DNA from: Chondrosia reniformis
Lineage: Eukaryota; Porifera; Demospongiae; Chondrillida; Chondrillidae
Direction of reading: 5' to 3'
Assembly (NCBI GenBank): GCA_947172415.1
Contig: OX359197.1
Span: 7,069,673 to 7,133,672, forward strand
Length of the DNA: 64,000 nt
The first letter of the stretch is position 1. Each line of letters starts with the position of its first letter. The translations under genes and the position numbers were made by a program. The notes beneath the pieces are model-generated. The model did not search any database and had not been told where the DNA came from. It saw only the letters and a list, made by a program, of their open reading frames with translations. Below are positions 1 through 9,928 of the stretch, piece after piece.

Positions 1-210
1 TTATGTATTGTCATTATTGAACCACAAGTGTATAGTTAACATCATTATAGTAAGAATACTTTATGTGTGAAGCACCTACTCCATTAGGCTATGGGAGTTA
101 AACAACTTGATTGGCTGCCCCTTTGTATCCTACCACTACCATTCCTACTACACAAGCTAGTTTGGAGTGTGCATGATATTCTTCTTCAGTCTTTGTTTTC
201 TCACATGTAG

Positions 211-363
211 GATCTTGGATTAGCACAGGCAGCCTCCAGTGACGTCAGGGCACTCACTCCCCTTGGATCCATGGCCCACCAGATATACAGCATCCTCTGT
301 TCCCACAACCTCTCCGAAAAGGACTTCTCTGTCATCTTCAAATTTCTTAAAGGAGAAAACTAG
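211..363 (+). CDS. HIBADH: 3-hydroxyisobutyrate dehydrogenase, last exon (partial)
   Basis: This 50-codon exon follows an acceptor (TCACATGTAG) and ends at TAG 361-363. It encodes the C-terminal tail of mitochondrial 3-hydroxyisobutyrate dehydrogenase, the NAD-dependent enzyme of valine breakdown: DLGLAQAAS, then LGSMAHQIY, then KDFSVIFKFL. The blocks KDLGLA, LGS-AHQIY and KKDFSSVFQFL are hallmarks of the animal enzyme. The Rossmann domain and most of the gene lie upstream of the window. Positions 1-210 look like intron and hold nothing else I can identify. The family call is from recognition of the tail only. Confidence 0.85.
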   Translation, partial: DLGLAQAASSDVRALTPLGSMAHQIYSILCSHNLSEKDFSVIFKFLKGEN

Positions 364-619
364 GACTGTATGGACAGATATTGTGTTATTTAGCTAGACA
401 AATTATGAACTAATATAGGTTTTGTAATTCTTTTGTTTTGCAAATTGCATGCATATAGGTATTTATCACATGGAAATAGAGAGAGATCATTCCAAGTTCA
501 CAAAAGCAATTGAGATATACATGTATACATCATGCATGCTTCTATACTGTTCACTGTAATGCCACTTTAATTGTTTCATGAATATTGATTGATTGGTCTT
601 AAGCTTGAATTTCAGAGAG

Positions 620-890
620 AGGAGAGGACATGTCAGGAGTGTCTGGCAGGGAAGGTGGAGGATGTTGCCCATTGGTTGCTTGAGTGTAATGTGTGGTGCA
701 CCAAACGTCAGCCTCTCTTACAGGCAATGAGGCACATAGCCAACGATTTTGACAATCTGTAGGAGGATGATAAGTTAATTAGTTCTAGTTCTGCACAAGG
801 AATGCCATGCAGCATTTGTCTACTGAAGAGTATTATGAAGATGTGGACTGCTCGCAATTGCCTCCTTTGTTGTTATTGCAGAACTGCATG
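620..890 (+). mobile_element. LINE ORF2 C-terminal relic (copy 1)
   Basis: The plus frame reads RTCQEC...DVAHWLLEC...RQPLLQAM, a CxxC...HxxxxC zinc-knuckle-like tail typical of the end of non-LTR retrotransposon reverse transcriptases. An in-frame TAG follows at about 760, and the frame stays open beyond it to a TGA near 888. The 5' part of the element is absent. The same block recurs at about 3190-3500 because the whole segment was duplicated together with the NAT gene. Confidence 0.55.
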
Positions 891-1120
891 ACTATTGTGT
901 TTATAGGTATTATATCACTATAACATATGTTTAATTTGTTATTGTTGTTGTAATTTGTGTCTCATATAGGGCAGTCTGGTGGTGAGCATGCATGTGGCAA
1001 ATTATTATAGAATTAAATTTTAGCAGTTTTTCAGTATACAGTGATCACGTAAAGAACGAATAATAGTTCTAATGCAACTTCCATGGACTTTCCGCATAAC
1101 ATGCAGGCAGCCATATAACG

Positions 1121-1415
1121 CAGTGGCGGATCATATTTTGGGTGGTGCACAGGCACAGGAAGCAATTAGATTGCGCAAGACGTCAAAGAAAGATGGCGTT
1201 CAGCAAGAAGGAAGAGAGTAATAGAACGTTTAGACTACTGCATAGTCTAAGTACATCGTATGAAGCTGAAACTGGCTAGTTACCGTTTCTAATGTATGAT
1301 TAGTTAAAATCGTTTTTGTGCTAGTAATAATGGTAATTCTTAAGAAAAAAGTAGAAGCTTGTCTGGGCTAAGGATGGTGCCTGGGCACCCCAGGCACCAT
1401 CCTAGATCCGCCACT
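1121..1415. mobile_element. MITE-like element with GGCGGATC-type terminal inverted repeats
   Basis: The left end AGTGGCGGATC (1122-1132) is the inverse of the right end GATCCGCCACT (1405-1415). The homologous site in copy 2 (about 3720) lacks the insert, giving a natural empty site. The interior holds a perfect 14-bp inverted repeat with a 3-nt loop (1372-1402). No transposase ORF is present, so this is a non-autonomous element. The superfamily is not decided, because the flanking target duplication is imperfect (ATAACG/TAAACG). Confidence 0.75.
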
Positions 1416-1477
1416 AGCTGTTAAACGGAAACAATTATAAGGGCAGCCGCAGGCCCCTATAAATTCTCTAATTTCAA

Positions 1478-2374
1478 ATGGCGCTCATATCCCAGGACGA
1501 AGCTGAAGTGTTTGTTAAAAGAAATTTGGGTTTACGGGATTATGAAAATCGTCCTTCGGATCGTCAGGTCTTCTTAAATAAAGTTATTCGAGCGTTTTCT
1601 GCTGAAATTCCCTTCCAAAATGTCACATTACTCGCTACGGAACCTGCAAATAGGAAACGACCTTCGCTAACAGAAGTCAAGGAGGCCGTGTTTAGCGGGG
1701 TGGGAGGACTGTGCTATACAACTGTGGTGTTCTTGAAGTATCTACTGGAAGCGCTGGGCTTTAATGTACACTTCATAGCCGGGTCAGTATTGTCGCACCC
1801 AGACAATCATTTGGGTATTTTGTTGAAGGATCTCACGCATCAAGGAAGTACTCATCTGGCGGATGCGAATGGATACCCTACATTTCAGGCAATACCTTTA
1901 GATTTTGAGGAGAAATCGCCAATATACAACGAATCATTTTTTGAATACAAATTCATGAGAAAAATAAACGAAAAGGGACAGAAAGTTATTTTACGACTGC
2001 ATCGAAGAGGTGACTATTATGGTCCTGAGGGAGAATTGTTTAAAGATGGATGGCGAACCTTTTGTGAGTTTAATCTAACTCCTAGAGAGCTGTCCCACTT
2101 TGATGCTGCGATGGAGAAGATATACACGATACCTTATGAAGGGTCTCCATTCCTCGTCGGCTTAAGGGTAGTTCAGTTTAGTATGCAAAGCAGAATGGTT
2201 GCTATAAAGGATAAGAAACTGCTCTTGGAAAACGAGGATCATGCAGTGCGGGAATTTCCCTTGAAAACAAAGGAAGAGTATCTATCTACTGTTCAGAAAT
2301 ATTTTCCACAATTAGCTGAAGGAATAGTGGCGGCATTAAGCTATCTAAAGTATTATACTGATGAAGAACATTAG
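1478..2374 (+). CDS. Arylamine N-acetyltransferase-like protein, copy 1
   Basis: Intronless 298-residue protein of the NAT family, cytosolic enzymes that move acetyl from acetyl-CoA to arylamines via a cysteine thioester. The catalytic triad can be placed: Cys79 in GVGGLCYT (family RGG-C), His111 in DNHLGIL and Asp129 in HLADANGYP. The length suits the family (about 280-300). The N-terminal helix with RPSDRQVFLNKV and the IPFQN block also fit. The start is the first ATG in frame, preceded by TATAAA-like sequence at about 1459. It is the first of three tandem copies and nearly identical to its neighbours. Substrate is unknown; sponge NATs could act on xenobiotic or endogenous amines. Confidence 0.85.
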   Translation: MALISQDEAEVFVKRNLGLRDYENRPSDRQVFLNKVIRAFSAEIPFQNVTLLATEPANRKRPSLTEVKEAVFSGVGGLCYTTVVFLKYLLEALGFNVHFIAGSVLSHPDNHLGILLKDLTHQGSTHLADANGYPTFQAIPLDFEEKSPIYNESFFEYKFMRKINEKGQKVILRLHRRGDYYGPEGELFKDGWRTFCEFNLTPRELSHFDAAMEKIYTIPYEGSPFLVGLRVVQFSMQSRMVAIKDKKLLLENEDHAVREFPLKTKEEYLSTVQKYFPQLAEGIVAALSYLKYYTDEEH

Positions 2375-2582
2375 TTCTAATGAGGTTCATTATTATTATA
2401 TTGATATTGTGTTATTTAGCTAGACAAATTATGAACTAATATATAGGTTTTGTAATTTCAATTACACAATTGTATGAATAATTATATTAACTGAATTATA
2501 TAATTAGTTGCAGTATTTCATCATATCTTTCTTTCATTTTTCAATTGGAACCATGAAAAATCTAATACTGTACATGTAACAT

Positions 2583-2665
2583 GTACACCATTTTCCTACA
2601 TGCTGTGCCCATACTCTGTAAAAAACCTAGAGGGGAACTAAACCTGGAGAGAGCGCTTTGAATGA
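2583..2665 (-). repeat. Fragment of dispersed repeat family (minus orientation)
   Basis: Read on the minus strand it matches the 3' part of the repeat at 5206-5450 (a run ending in GGTTTAGTTCCCCT followed by ACAGAGTA and CATGTAGGAAAATGG). It lies in the extra segment present only in duplication copy 2. Confidence 0.55.
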
Positions 2666-3189
2666 AGATGCATGAGTCTTTGCATGCACTCTGGTGTTAA
2701 TTTGTATTTCATAAATTAAGATATATACACAGGATCTCAGGTTTCAGAAGGTATATTATGAAACCTATCCAGAACTCTTTGAACTGCCAGGTTTCAAAAG
2801 ATAATGAAGGTATATGTGATAATTATTTAAGAGGGCTGTGAAAAACCTGAAACCCATGAAATTACTCTATTAGCACATACTTGAGCATGCACCCTTTGAA
2901 ACCTGGTTGTTCAAGAAGTTTCAAATATATAGGTTGCATGCATGAGATTTGATCCTGGATATCTAGTGCATGAAACAGTAAAGAAGGAGAGAATTAAGGA
3001 GAAGGAGAAACTCTTCTGGATTCTAAATTCTCTTGTTTTGCAAATTGCATGTATAGGTATTTATCACATGGAAATAGAGAGAGATGATTCCAAGTTCACA
3101 AAAGCAATTGAGATATACATAATACATCATGCATGCTTCTATACACGTTCACTGTAATGCCACTTTATAATTGTTTCATGAATATTGAT

Positions 3190-3500
3190 TGATTGGTCTT
3201 AAGCTTGAATTTCAGAGAGAGGAGAGGACATGTCAGGAGTGTCAGGGAAGGTGGAGGATGTTACCCATTGGCTGCTTGAGTGTAATGCGTGGTGCACCAA
3301 ACGTCAGCCTCTCTTACAGGCAATGAGGCACATAGCCAATGATTTTGACAATCTGTACGTACGAGGATGATAAGTTAATTAGTTCTAGTTCTGCACAAGG
3401 AATGCCATGCAGCATTTGTCTACTGAAGAGTATTATGAAGATGTGGACTGCTCGCAATTGCCTCCTTTGTTGTTATTGCAGAACTGCATGACTATTGTGT
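3190..3500 (+). mobile_element. LINE ORF2 C-terminal relic (copy 2)
   Basis: Homologous to 620-890 but with a deletion inside the zinc-knuckle block (the CLAG codons are altered) that breaks the frame. A 4-base insertion (ACGT) replaces the in-frame TAG. Both copies are decayed and there is no upstream reverse transcriptase domain. Confidence 0.5.
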
Positions 3501-3772
3501 TTATAGGTATTATATCACTATAGGACATATGTTTAATTTGTTATTGTTGTTGTAATTTATGTCTCATATAGGGCAGTCTGGTGGTGAGTATGTGGCAAAT
3601 TATTATAGAATTAAATTTTAGCAGTTTTTCAGTATACGGAGTGATCCAGTGATCACGTAAAGAACGAATAATAGTTCTGTGCAACTTCCATGGACTTTCC
3701 GCATAACATGCAGGCAGCGATATAACGGAAACAATTATAAGGGCTGCCGCAGGCCCTAAAAATTCTCTAAAA

Positions 3773-4672
3773 ATGGCGCTCATATCCCAGGACGAAGCTG
3801 AAGTGTTTGTTAAAAGAAATTTGGGTTTACGGGATTATGAAAATCGTCCTTCGGATCGTCAAGTCTTCTTAAATAAAGTTATTCGAGCGTTTTCTGCTGA
3901 AATTCCCTTCCAAAATGTCACATTACTCGCTACGGAACCTGCAAATAGGAAACGACCTTCGCTAACAGAAGCCAAGGAGGCCGTGTTAAGCGGGGTGGGA
4001 GGACTGTGCTGTACAACTGTGGCGTTCTTGAAGTATCTACTGGAAGCGCTGGGCTTTAATGTACACTTCATAGCCGGGTCAATATTGTCGCACCCAGACA
4101 ATCATTTGGGTATTTTGTTGAAGGATCTCACTCACCAAGGAAGTACGCATTTGGTGGATGTGAACGGATACCCTACATTTCAGGCAATACCTTTAGATTT
4201 TGAGGAGAAATCGCCAATATACAACGAATCATTTTTTGAATACAAATTTATTAGAAAAATAAACGAAAAGGGACAGAGAGTTATACGACTGCATCGAAGA
4301 GGTGACTATTATAGTCCTGAGGGAGAATTGTTTAAAGATGGATGGCGAACCTTTTGTGAGTTTAATCTTACTCCTGGAGAGCTGTCCCACTTTGATGCTG
4401 CGATGGAGAAGCTATACACGATACCCGGGACGTCTCCTTTCCTCGTCAGCTTAAGAGCAATCCAGTTTAGTGTGCAAAGCAGAATGGTTGCTATAAAGGA
4501 TAAGAAACTGCTCTTGGAAAACGAGGATCATGCAGTGCGGGAATTTCCCTTGAAATCAAAGGAAGAGTATATATCTACTATTCAGAAATATTTTCCACAA
4601 TTAGCTGAAGGAATAGTGGCCGCGTTAAGCTATCTAAAGTATTACACTGATGAAGAATATAAGAATATGTAG
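3773..4672 (+). CDS. Arylamine N-acetyltransferase-like protein, copy 2
   Basis: Intronless 299-residue NAT family protein, closely similar to copy 1. Triad residues are kept: Cys79 (GGLCCTT), His111 (DNHLG) and Asp129 (HLVDVNGYP). Differences include a second Cys after the nucleophile, loss of one Leu before RLHRRGDYY, GTSPF in place of EGSPF near residue 220 and a longer C-terminal end (EEYKNM). These lie near the regions that shape the acceptor pocket in NATs, so substrate preference could differ (inference). Start and upstream sequence match copy 1 without the MITE. Confidence 0.85.
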   Translation: MALISQDEAEVFVKRNLGLRDYENRPSDRQVFLNKVIRAFSAEIPFQNVTLLATEPANRKRPSLTEAKEAVLSGVGGLCCTTVAFLKYLLEALGFNVHFIAGSILSHPDNHLGILLKDLTHQGSTHLVDVNGYPTFQAIPLDFEEKSPIYNESFFEYKFIRKINEKGQRVIRLHRRGDYYSPEGELFKDGWRTFCEFNLTPGELSHFDAAMEKLYTIPGTSPFLVSLRAIQFSVQSRMVAIKDKKLLLENEDHAVREFPLKSKEEYISTIQKYFPQLAEGIVAALSYLKYYTDEEYKNM

Positions 4673-4890
4673 TTCTTTTAAATTTAATGAGGTTGCATGT
4701 GCTACATGTATACACATACATGTTTATTTGTAGTGTTTAGCTAATATAGACTAGAACTGCTATAATTATTCATTGGTCTCGATTTTGTTTCATTTCAGAG
4801 ACAAATGTAAGATGCATATGTACAGCTTCTTTCATGTATACTTTTCAGTTTTCTCTCTGACCGATCCCTCAGGGTGATATGGTCACATGA

Positions 4891-4940
4891 TCGTTCTTGA
4901 AGTATCTACTGGAAGCACTATAGGCTTTAATGTATAATTA
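4891..4940 (+). pseudogene. Short NAT gene fragment
   Basis: About 45 bases match the NAT coding sequence around codons 84-98 (FLKYLLEALGFNV), with a few changes and an insertion. There is no flanking NAT sequence. It shows that NAT copies have been moved or lost here beyond the three visible genes. Confidence 0.7.
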
Positions 4941-5205
4941 AAATTGAATTTATAATTTTATCAAATGGATGAATTTTAGAAAAAAGGGAACTTTAAGATC
5001 TAAAGCCAATCTTAAAGCATTGCATATCATTAGTCATCCAGAGTTTAATGATGACGATATATATGGATGAATTATAATTTGTAAAAAATATTGCTTATAC
5101 TAGGGGAAACATACAGAGCTTTAATTTAATGCCAATCTTTATTCCTTATTCAACTGGGTAATGTATATACCACCCGTGTATGTGGGATGAAGTGGGTTTC
5201 ATGAA

Positions 5206-5460
5206 TATGGCTGGCCAAGGATTCACACAGAAGATCAAGATAAAGAAAAAGACAAAGACTCCCAGGATCACTGATGAAGTGTGGAATTCCCAGAAACGGC
5301 TGTCTGACCCAGTGGAGAAGATGAAAGAAGGAAGAAAAGACTTCTATATCTTCATCCAAAGCTCTCTTCAGGTTTAGTTCCCCTATCTCTTTTACAGAAT
5401 AGGCATAGCATGTAGGAAAATGGTATCTTAGATTTTTCATGTTACATGCAGTCTGCATGC
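5206..5460 (+). repeat. Dispersed repeat, copy 1
   Basis: A run of about 245 bases beginning GCCAAGGATTCACA, passing through CTGTCTGACCCAGTGGAGAAG and ending near CATGTAGGAAAATGG recurs at 12929-13105 and 62577-62825 on the same strand, with fragments at 2583-2665, 42350-42372, 58280-58365 and about 59015-59100. There is no protein motif; it behaves like an interspersed SINE-like or non-autonomous element. Confidence 0.75.
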
Positions 5461-5764
5461 ATGGTGTTGATTTGCATAAAGCAAGAGGCTATACTGCATG
5501 TATATAGAACATACAAACAGTGACTGAGCTCTATAGAACATATTTCAGTGTAGAATAGCTATATAGTTTATCAATGCAAAGAATCTGGGAGTATATTACA
5601 GATGAGAGCACAAACACATTCTCTAAATTCTCATGTGTTTTGTATATGATGATGAGACATGCATGTTGTTTTGCTCTGAAGTCTTTCACTCTATAAAGAG
5701 ATCCTTTTTTAAGATACACAATACATCTGATCATGCATGCTTCTATACTCTTCACTGTAATGTA

Positions 5765-6220
5765 TACCACTCCAGGGTCTGCAAGCTGTGCAACCTTGGA
5801 GAGATTGAGGATCCACTCATTTTTTGATCATTTCCCCTATTTTTCATGATCTTAGGTGTAAGTTATTCAAAGAATATTCCAAAATCATCCCTCATTTCCA
5901 CTCGCTGACTATCCTACAAAAACTACATTCATAATGTCATATCCCAAAAAGCAAATTACTGATCTCATATATTTCATGTATTCATACCATAAGTTGTTAA
6001 GTTTTGTATAATGTATGTAAGAACATCCATTTTTATAAAGCACACACACAAACACCCCCACTCACCCCACTCAAGATGCAGCTGTATATGACGATCCTAC
6101 TCTATGTGACTTGTAAACCAAACCTGGTTGGGCCATCTTTTTTCTGATTTCAGTTCTTTGTATGGCATGTCACAATAATAAACAATTATTATTATAATTA
6201 TTATTATTTTTATTATAGAA
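5765..6220 (+). mobile_element. Decayed LINE 3' end (second family)
   Basis: The plus strand encodes VCKLCNLGEIEDP, then after frame changes matches to HFL..CPLF, KLFKEYSKIIPHFHSL and LIYFMYSYHKLL. This CxxC-GEIED-HFL-CP pattern is the usual C-terminus of sponge and cnidarian LINE ORF2. Stops and frameshifts interrupt it. It ends in an A/T-rich ATTATTATT tract at about 6180-6215. It is unrelated to the LINE relics at 0.6 and 3.2 kb. Confidence 0.6.
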
Positions 6221-6340
6221 CTGCTATACTCATGGACCTTGATTTTGTTTAACTTCAGAAATTTTTTTCTTATATTGTTTTCATTTGCCGATTACATTGT
6301 ATACGGCTTCATGTTACGGAAAGATATATATATATATATA

Positions 6341-6450
6341 TAATACGGGTTCATACGCTACTATTATAACACTTATTTTATACGTCGATATATATATAAT
6401 ACGAGTTCATACGCAACTATTGTAACACTTAATTTATACGTCAATACATC
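6341..6450. repeat. Two-unit tandem repeat, about 56-bp period
   Basis: Two imperfect copies of a unit running from TAATACG-GTTCATACGC to TTATACGTC, preceded by a TA microsatellite. No coding potential. Confidence 0.6.
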
Positions 6451-6569
6451 GTTTTTGCAAATGGCGGCGTTCAGCTTTAGTTAACGAAGCTTTTCCATCG
6501 CTATTTATAAAATTCAGGACACTTAAGCGTCCTCAATCGTTAGGACTACGAATATATATCTGTCTGGGA

Positions 6570-6705
6570 AGTGCGGCCTGGTAGCCTTAAGTGGCGATGG
6601 CTTAATGCGCCCAGGCAGTCGGGCTATGTACCTGGGCGGACGGCCTCGTAGCCTTAAGTGGCGATGGTTTATACGTGTCCAGGTATAGCCCTGTGCCCCT
6701 TAACC
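6570..6705. repeat. CpG-rich two-unit repeat, 67-bp period
   Basis: GTAGCCTTAAGTGGCGATGG occurs at 6581 and again at 6648 with related flanks (GCGGCCTG/ACGGCCTC, then CCAGG). It is notably richer in CpG than the surroundings and lies about 100 bp upstream of NAT copy 3, in the place of the normal 5' flank. Confidence 0.6.
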
Positions 6706-6793
6706 ACCTTTGGTTTGCATTTTATACATCTGTTGTATGCATGGGCACTATAATAATACTCTTAACTGGATAAAAGTCCCAAACAGATTGCAA

Positions 6794-7613
6794 ATGGCGC
6801 TCATATCCCAGGACGAAGCTAAAGTGTTTGTTAAAAGAAATTTAGGTTTACGGGATTATGAAAATCGTCGCTACCGAACCTGCAAATAGGAAACGACCTT
6901 CGCTAACAGAAGTCAAGGAGGCCGTGTTTAGCGGGGTGGGAGGACTGTGCTATACAACTGTGGTGTTCTTGAAGTATCTACTGGAAGCGCTGGGCTTTAA
7001 TGTACACTTCATAGCCGGGTCAGTATTGTCGCACCCAGACAATCATTTGGGTATTTTGTTGAAGGATCTCACTCATCAAGGAAGTACTCATCTGGTGGAT
7101 GCGAACGGATACCCTACATTTCAAGCAATACCTTTAGATTTTGAGGAGAAATCGCCAATATACAACGAATCATTTTTTGAATACAAATTCATGAGAAAAG
7201 TAAACGAAAAGGGACAGAAAGTTATTTTACGACTGCATCGAAGAGGTGACTATTATGGTCCTGAGGGATCAGAATTGTTCAAAGATGGATGGCGAACCTT
7301 TTGTGAGTTTAATCTAACTCCTAGAGAGCTGTCCCACTTTGATGCTGCGATGGAGAAGATATACACGATACCTTATGAAGGGTCTCCATTCCTCGTCAGC
7401 TTAAGAGCAATCCAGTTTAGTATGCAAAGCAGAATGGTTGCTATAAAGGATAAGAAGCTGCTCTTGGAAAACGAGGATCATGCAGTGCGGGAATTTCCCT
7501 TGAAATCAAAGGAAGAGTATCTATCTACTGTTCAGAAATATTTTCCACAATTAGCTGAAGGAATAGTGGCGGCATTAAGCTATCTAAAGTATTACACTGA
7601 TGAAGAACATTAG
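6794..7613 (+). pseudogene. NAT copy 3, 80-bp deletion; possible N-truncated 251-residue protein
   Basis: The normal NAT start is present at 6794, but an 80-bp deletion relative to copy 1 (after codon 25) shifts the frame and stops it at TAG 6887 after 31 codons. An ATG formed in another frame (6858) re-enters the NAT frame upstream of the catalytic core, giving an open 251-codon frame to 7613 that keeps Cys31, His63 and Asp81 (family numbers 79, 111, 129) but lacks about 48 N-terminal residues. Its 3' two thirds are almost identical to copy 1, with one inserted Ser. It may be a pseudogene or a short NAT; the missing helices normally pack on the active site, so full activity is doubtful. Confidence 0.8.
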
Positions 7614-7625
7614 TTCTAATGAGGT

Positions 7626-7669
<44 letters not shown>

Positions 7670-8157
7670 TTAGTAGTAAATAGTAATATTATATTCAATT
7701 CAATTCAATTCAATGATTAAGGTGCACCATGCCCAAGGGCATTAGGACCGATACTGGTCCAATGTAGCACCAACACATGTGATTGTACATAATTATAAGC
7801 AAAAAGATATATAACAACACATAAATAGCTATGTCAAGTCAACATACATAGTAGAAAGCACCATGCTTATAATAAAACGTCAATTAAATCTTGCATGCCA
7901 CATATCAGAGATTATAGATAAAACTTTATAATTTATATTTTATTTTTATTTATAATTTATATATTATATTTTTGGTTTCCAGTCTCTTATGCTTGTTGTG
8001 ACTTAACAATCACAGTACTTTCTAACTGATGATCTAGCGTTACTTCCGGTCAATTTTGGGAAGGAAGTGAGTCCATAGGTCGTGGGAAGCCATGTGTTCA
8101 AGTCTTTTTTAAGTCTACGCAAACTTAGTGGAGTGTTTTAAGTGAAGTGTAGCAGAT
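7614..8157. other. Intergenic: (TTA)n microsatellite and AT-rich sequence
   Basis: A TTA/ATT microsatellite at about 7629-7670 is followed by an ATTCA pentamer run (7694-7714) and AT-rich text. The last 100 bases should hold the promoter of the GPCR gene; no clear TATA box is seen. Confidence 0.6.
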
Positions 8158-9534
8158 ATGACAAGAGTGGTTTTACCTCCAGTGCCTAACGTCACTACAT
8201 CGAATCAGTTACGATGCCCTTACCAGAACGAAACGTTCACGCCCATCTTGTGGCAATTCACGTTCGCAACAGCCTTTCCAGAAGTGTTGACTATAGAACT
8301 TCTTATCTACTTGACCGCATTGGTCTGGAACCTCTACATCATTCTCTTTTTGATCATTAGAAGTAAGAACCTTCGTGAACCGCCAAATATATTTCTCTTT
8401 ACGATTGGTTTGATTGACTTGGCTGCAACTCTAATAACTGCTCCTTTTTATATCAGCACAGTCATACGAGGTGAATGGTTCTTTGGAACTACAGACTGCG
8501 AACGACAGTCCTCTTGCAAAGCTGTTGGGTTCTTCTTATCTCTGCTACTCCTCGCGCAAGTTAATGTTCTAGCTGCAATGGCCATTGATCGCTTTCTTGC
8601 CATAGCAAAGCCTTTACGCTACAAGGTACTGATGACAGCTAAAAGAGCAGTAATTATATCAATTTCGGCTTTCTCTGCCGCTGTAATTCCGTCCATGACG
8701 CCGTTGTTCGGGTTTGGTGTCTTCTTCTTTGAGGCGCGCCTGGGAGCTTGCTTATTTCGCTGGACCGGCCAATCCACGTATGTTGTCTTCTTTGTCGTAC
8801 TCCTTCTAATACCCATTACAATGATAACGGTCTTCACTTTGATAACTTACTGGAAAATAAGAAGCTTCCTCAAGGACAGGTTTCACCATCACACCAGACG
8901 ATATACGGTTCGCAGCGAACTACCTCAACAAGAGAGACAGTATTCGGCGCGTCAAAGAAATCTCTTGTGGCTCTTCACAACGCTTCTTATGATTCTAGGT
9001 ATCTGCTGGTTTCCTGGGATATCCACAGCATTAATCAGTGCGATCATAGGAACGGAAAAGATTCCAGGTGGACTGTTTCTTACCTGTTTGATGTTTGTTC
9101 TCCTAAACATTGCTGCTAATCCAATCACTCATGCCATATTTATCAAGGAGATTAGGTCCCCCCTGGTAAAACTTGTCATGTTGGTGTTTTGTTGTAGAAG
9201 GAGTAAGAGGGAGGAGCAGTCATCAAATGTTACCAGAATGACCACGCCCACTAGATTCATCCCTCGAGGTCAGGCAGATGGAGCAAGTGTTATAGGGGAG
9301 AATGGAAAGATATCCCCGTTAACTGAATCACAGAAAGTTACTGTCATACAAAGTGACCAATTTTCTGATGTAACTGAAGAGCTGAATCATACTGAAACCA
9401 CATTACCACCAGACATAGTCATAGAGACGGCTGTTGTCAGTTTTGAGGATAAAGAGGTTAAGATTATGCAAGAATGCTCTGTTAATGTAAATGAAGGATT
9501 TGATGATAAGTCAAATATTCAAAATGAAGTGTGA
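8158..9534 (+). CDS. Rhodopsin-family (class A) GPCR, intronless
   Basis: 458-residue seven-helix receptor. Landmarks: Asn58 of TM1 (VWNLY); Asp87 in TM2 (LIDLAATLITAPF); Cys120 at the start of TM3, which should pair with Cys198 in loop 2; D144-R145-F146 (a DRY variant) after TM3; CWFP 283-286 in TM6; NPITH 321-325 in TM7 (NPxxY variant ending in His); Cys345-346 likely palmitoylated. There is no Lys in TM7, so it is not an opsin. Asn-linked sites occur near the N-terminus (NVT, NET). The C-tail is long (about 110 residues) and Ser/Thr-rich. A close paralogue sits at 40991-42091 on the other strand. Ligand unknown. AATAAA-like signals follow from 9541. Confidence 0.93.
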   Translation: MTRVVLPPVPNVTTSNQLRCPYQNETFTPILWQFTFATAFPEVLTIELLIYLTALVWNLYIILFLIIRSKNLREPPNIFLFTIGLIDLAATLITAPFYISTVIRGEWFFGTTDCERQSSCKAVGFFLSLLLLAQVNVLAAMAIDRFLAIAKPLRYKVLMTAKRAVIISISAFSAAVIPSMTPLFGFGVFFFEARLGACLFRWTGQSTYVVFFVVLLLIPITMITVFTLITYWKIRSFLKDRFHHHTRRYTVRSELPQQERQYSARQRNLLWLFTTLLMILGICWFPGISTALISAIIGTEKIPGGLFLTCLMFVLLNIAANPITHAIFIKEIRSPLVKLVMLVFCCRRSKREEQSSNVTRMTTPTRFIPRGQADGASVIGENGKISPLTESQKVTVIQSDQFSDVTEELNHTETTLPPDIVIETAVVSFEDKEVKIMQECSVNVNEGFDDKSNIQNEV

Positions 9535-9928
9535 AGTGGTTTGGAGAATAAAGACTTTAAGTGTTAACTTGACCAAAAATTACTTGTGCCACTCCGTTAT
9601 ACACTGTATTGTATACTGTACATTTGTATATTTATCAAATCACAGGAGACAACTTAAGATACTTATGTGTTTAAATTTTTATTGTATTTGTTTCAACTGG
9701 TACATTTTACTATATTAAATACCTATTCTTAATGGACATGCATTTTGTTCAGATATCAGAAATAAATCAAATTGCTTTTACATACAAAGTATTGATGTAA
9801 TAAGACTATTCAGTATAGGATAACATTTTCAGTGTGATTAGTATGTTTATTGAAAAACATACATAATTGGATTAATGTTCATTTAATTTGTGAAGGTTGT
9901 AAGCCACGCATGACGTCATACTCTCAAA

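Larger units (their letters stand above)
379..4680 (+). repeat. Tandem segmental duplication carrying NAT copies 1 and 2
   Basis: The stretch 379-2374 is repeated at 2403-4672. Both copies start with the same run (TATTGTGTTATTTAGC), carry the LINE tail, the same promoter-proximal sequence and an NAT gene. Copy 1 has an extra MITE (1121-1415). Copy 2 has about 575 extra bases (2458-3032) with AT-rich text, a minus-oriented fragment of the dispersed repeat and several short GGTTTCA-type repeats. Divergence is low, so the duplication looks recent. Confidence 0.85.

Noticed and set aside
8748-9119. Second frame of 123 codons inside the first GPCR
   Set aside because: Overlaps the receptor frame entirely and has no independent start context or family match.
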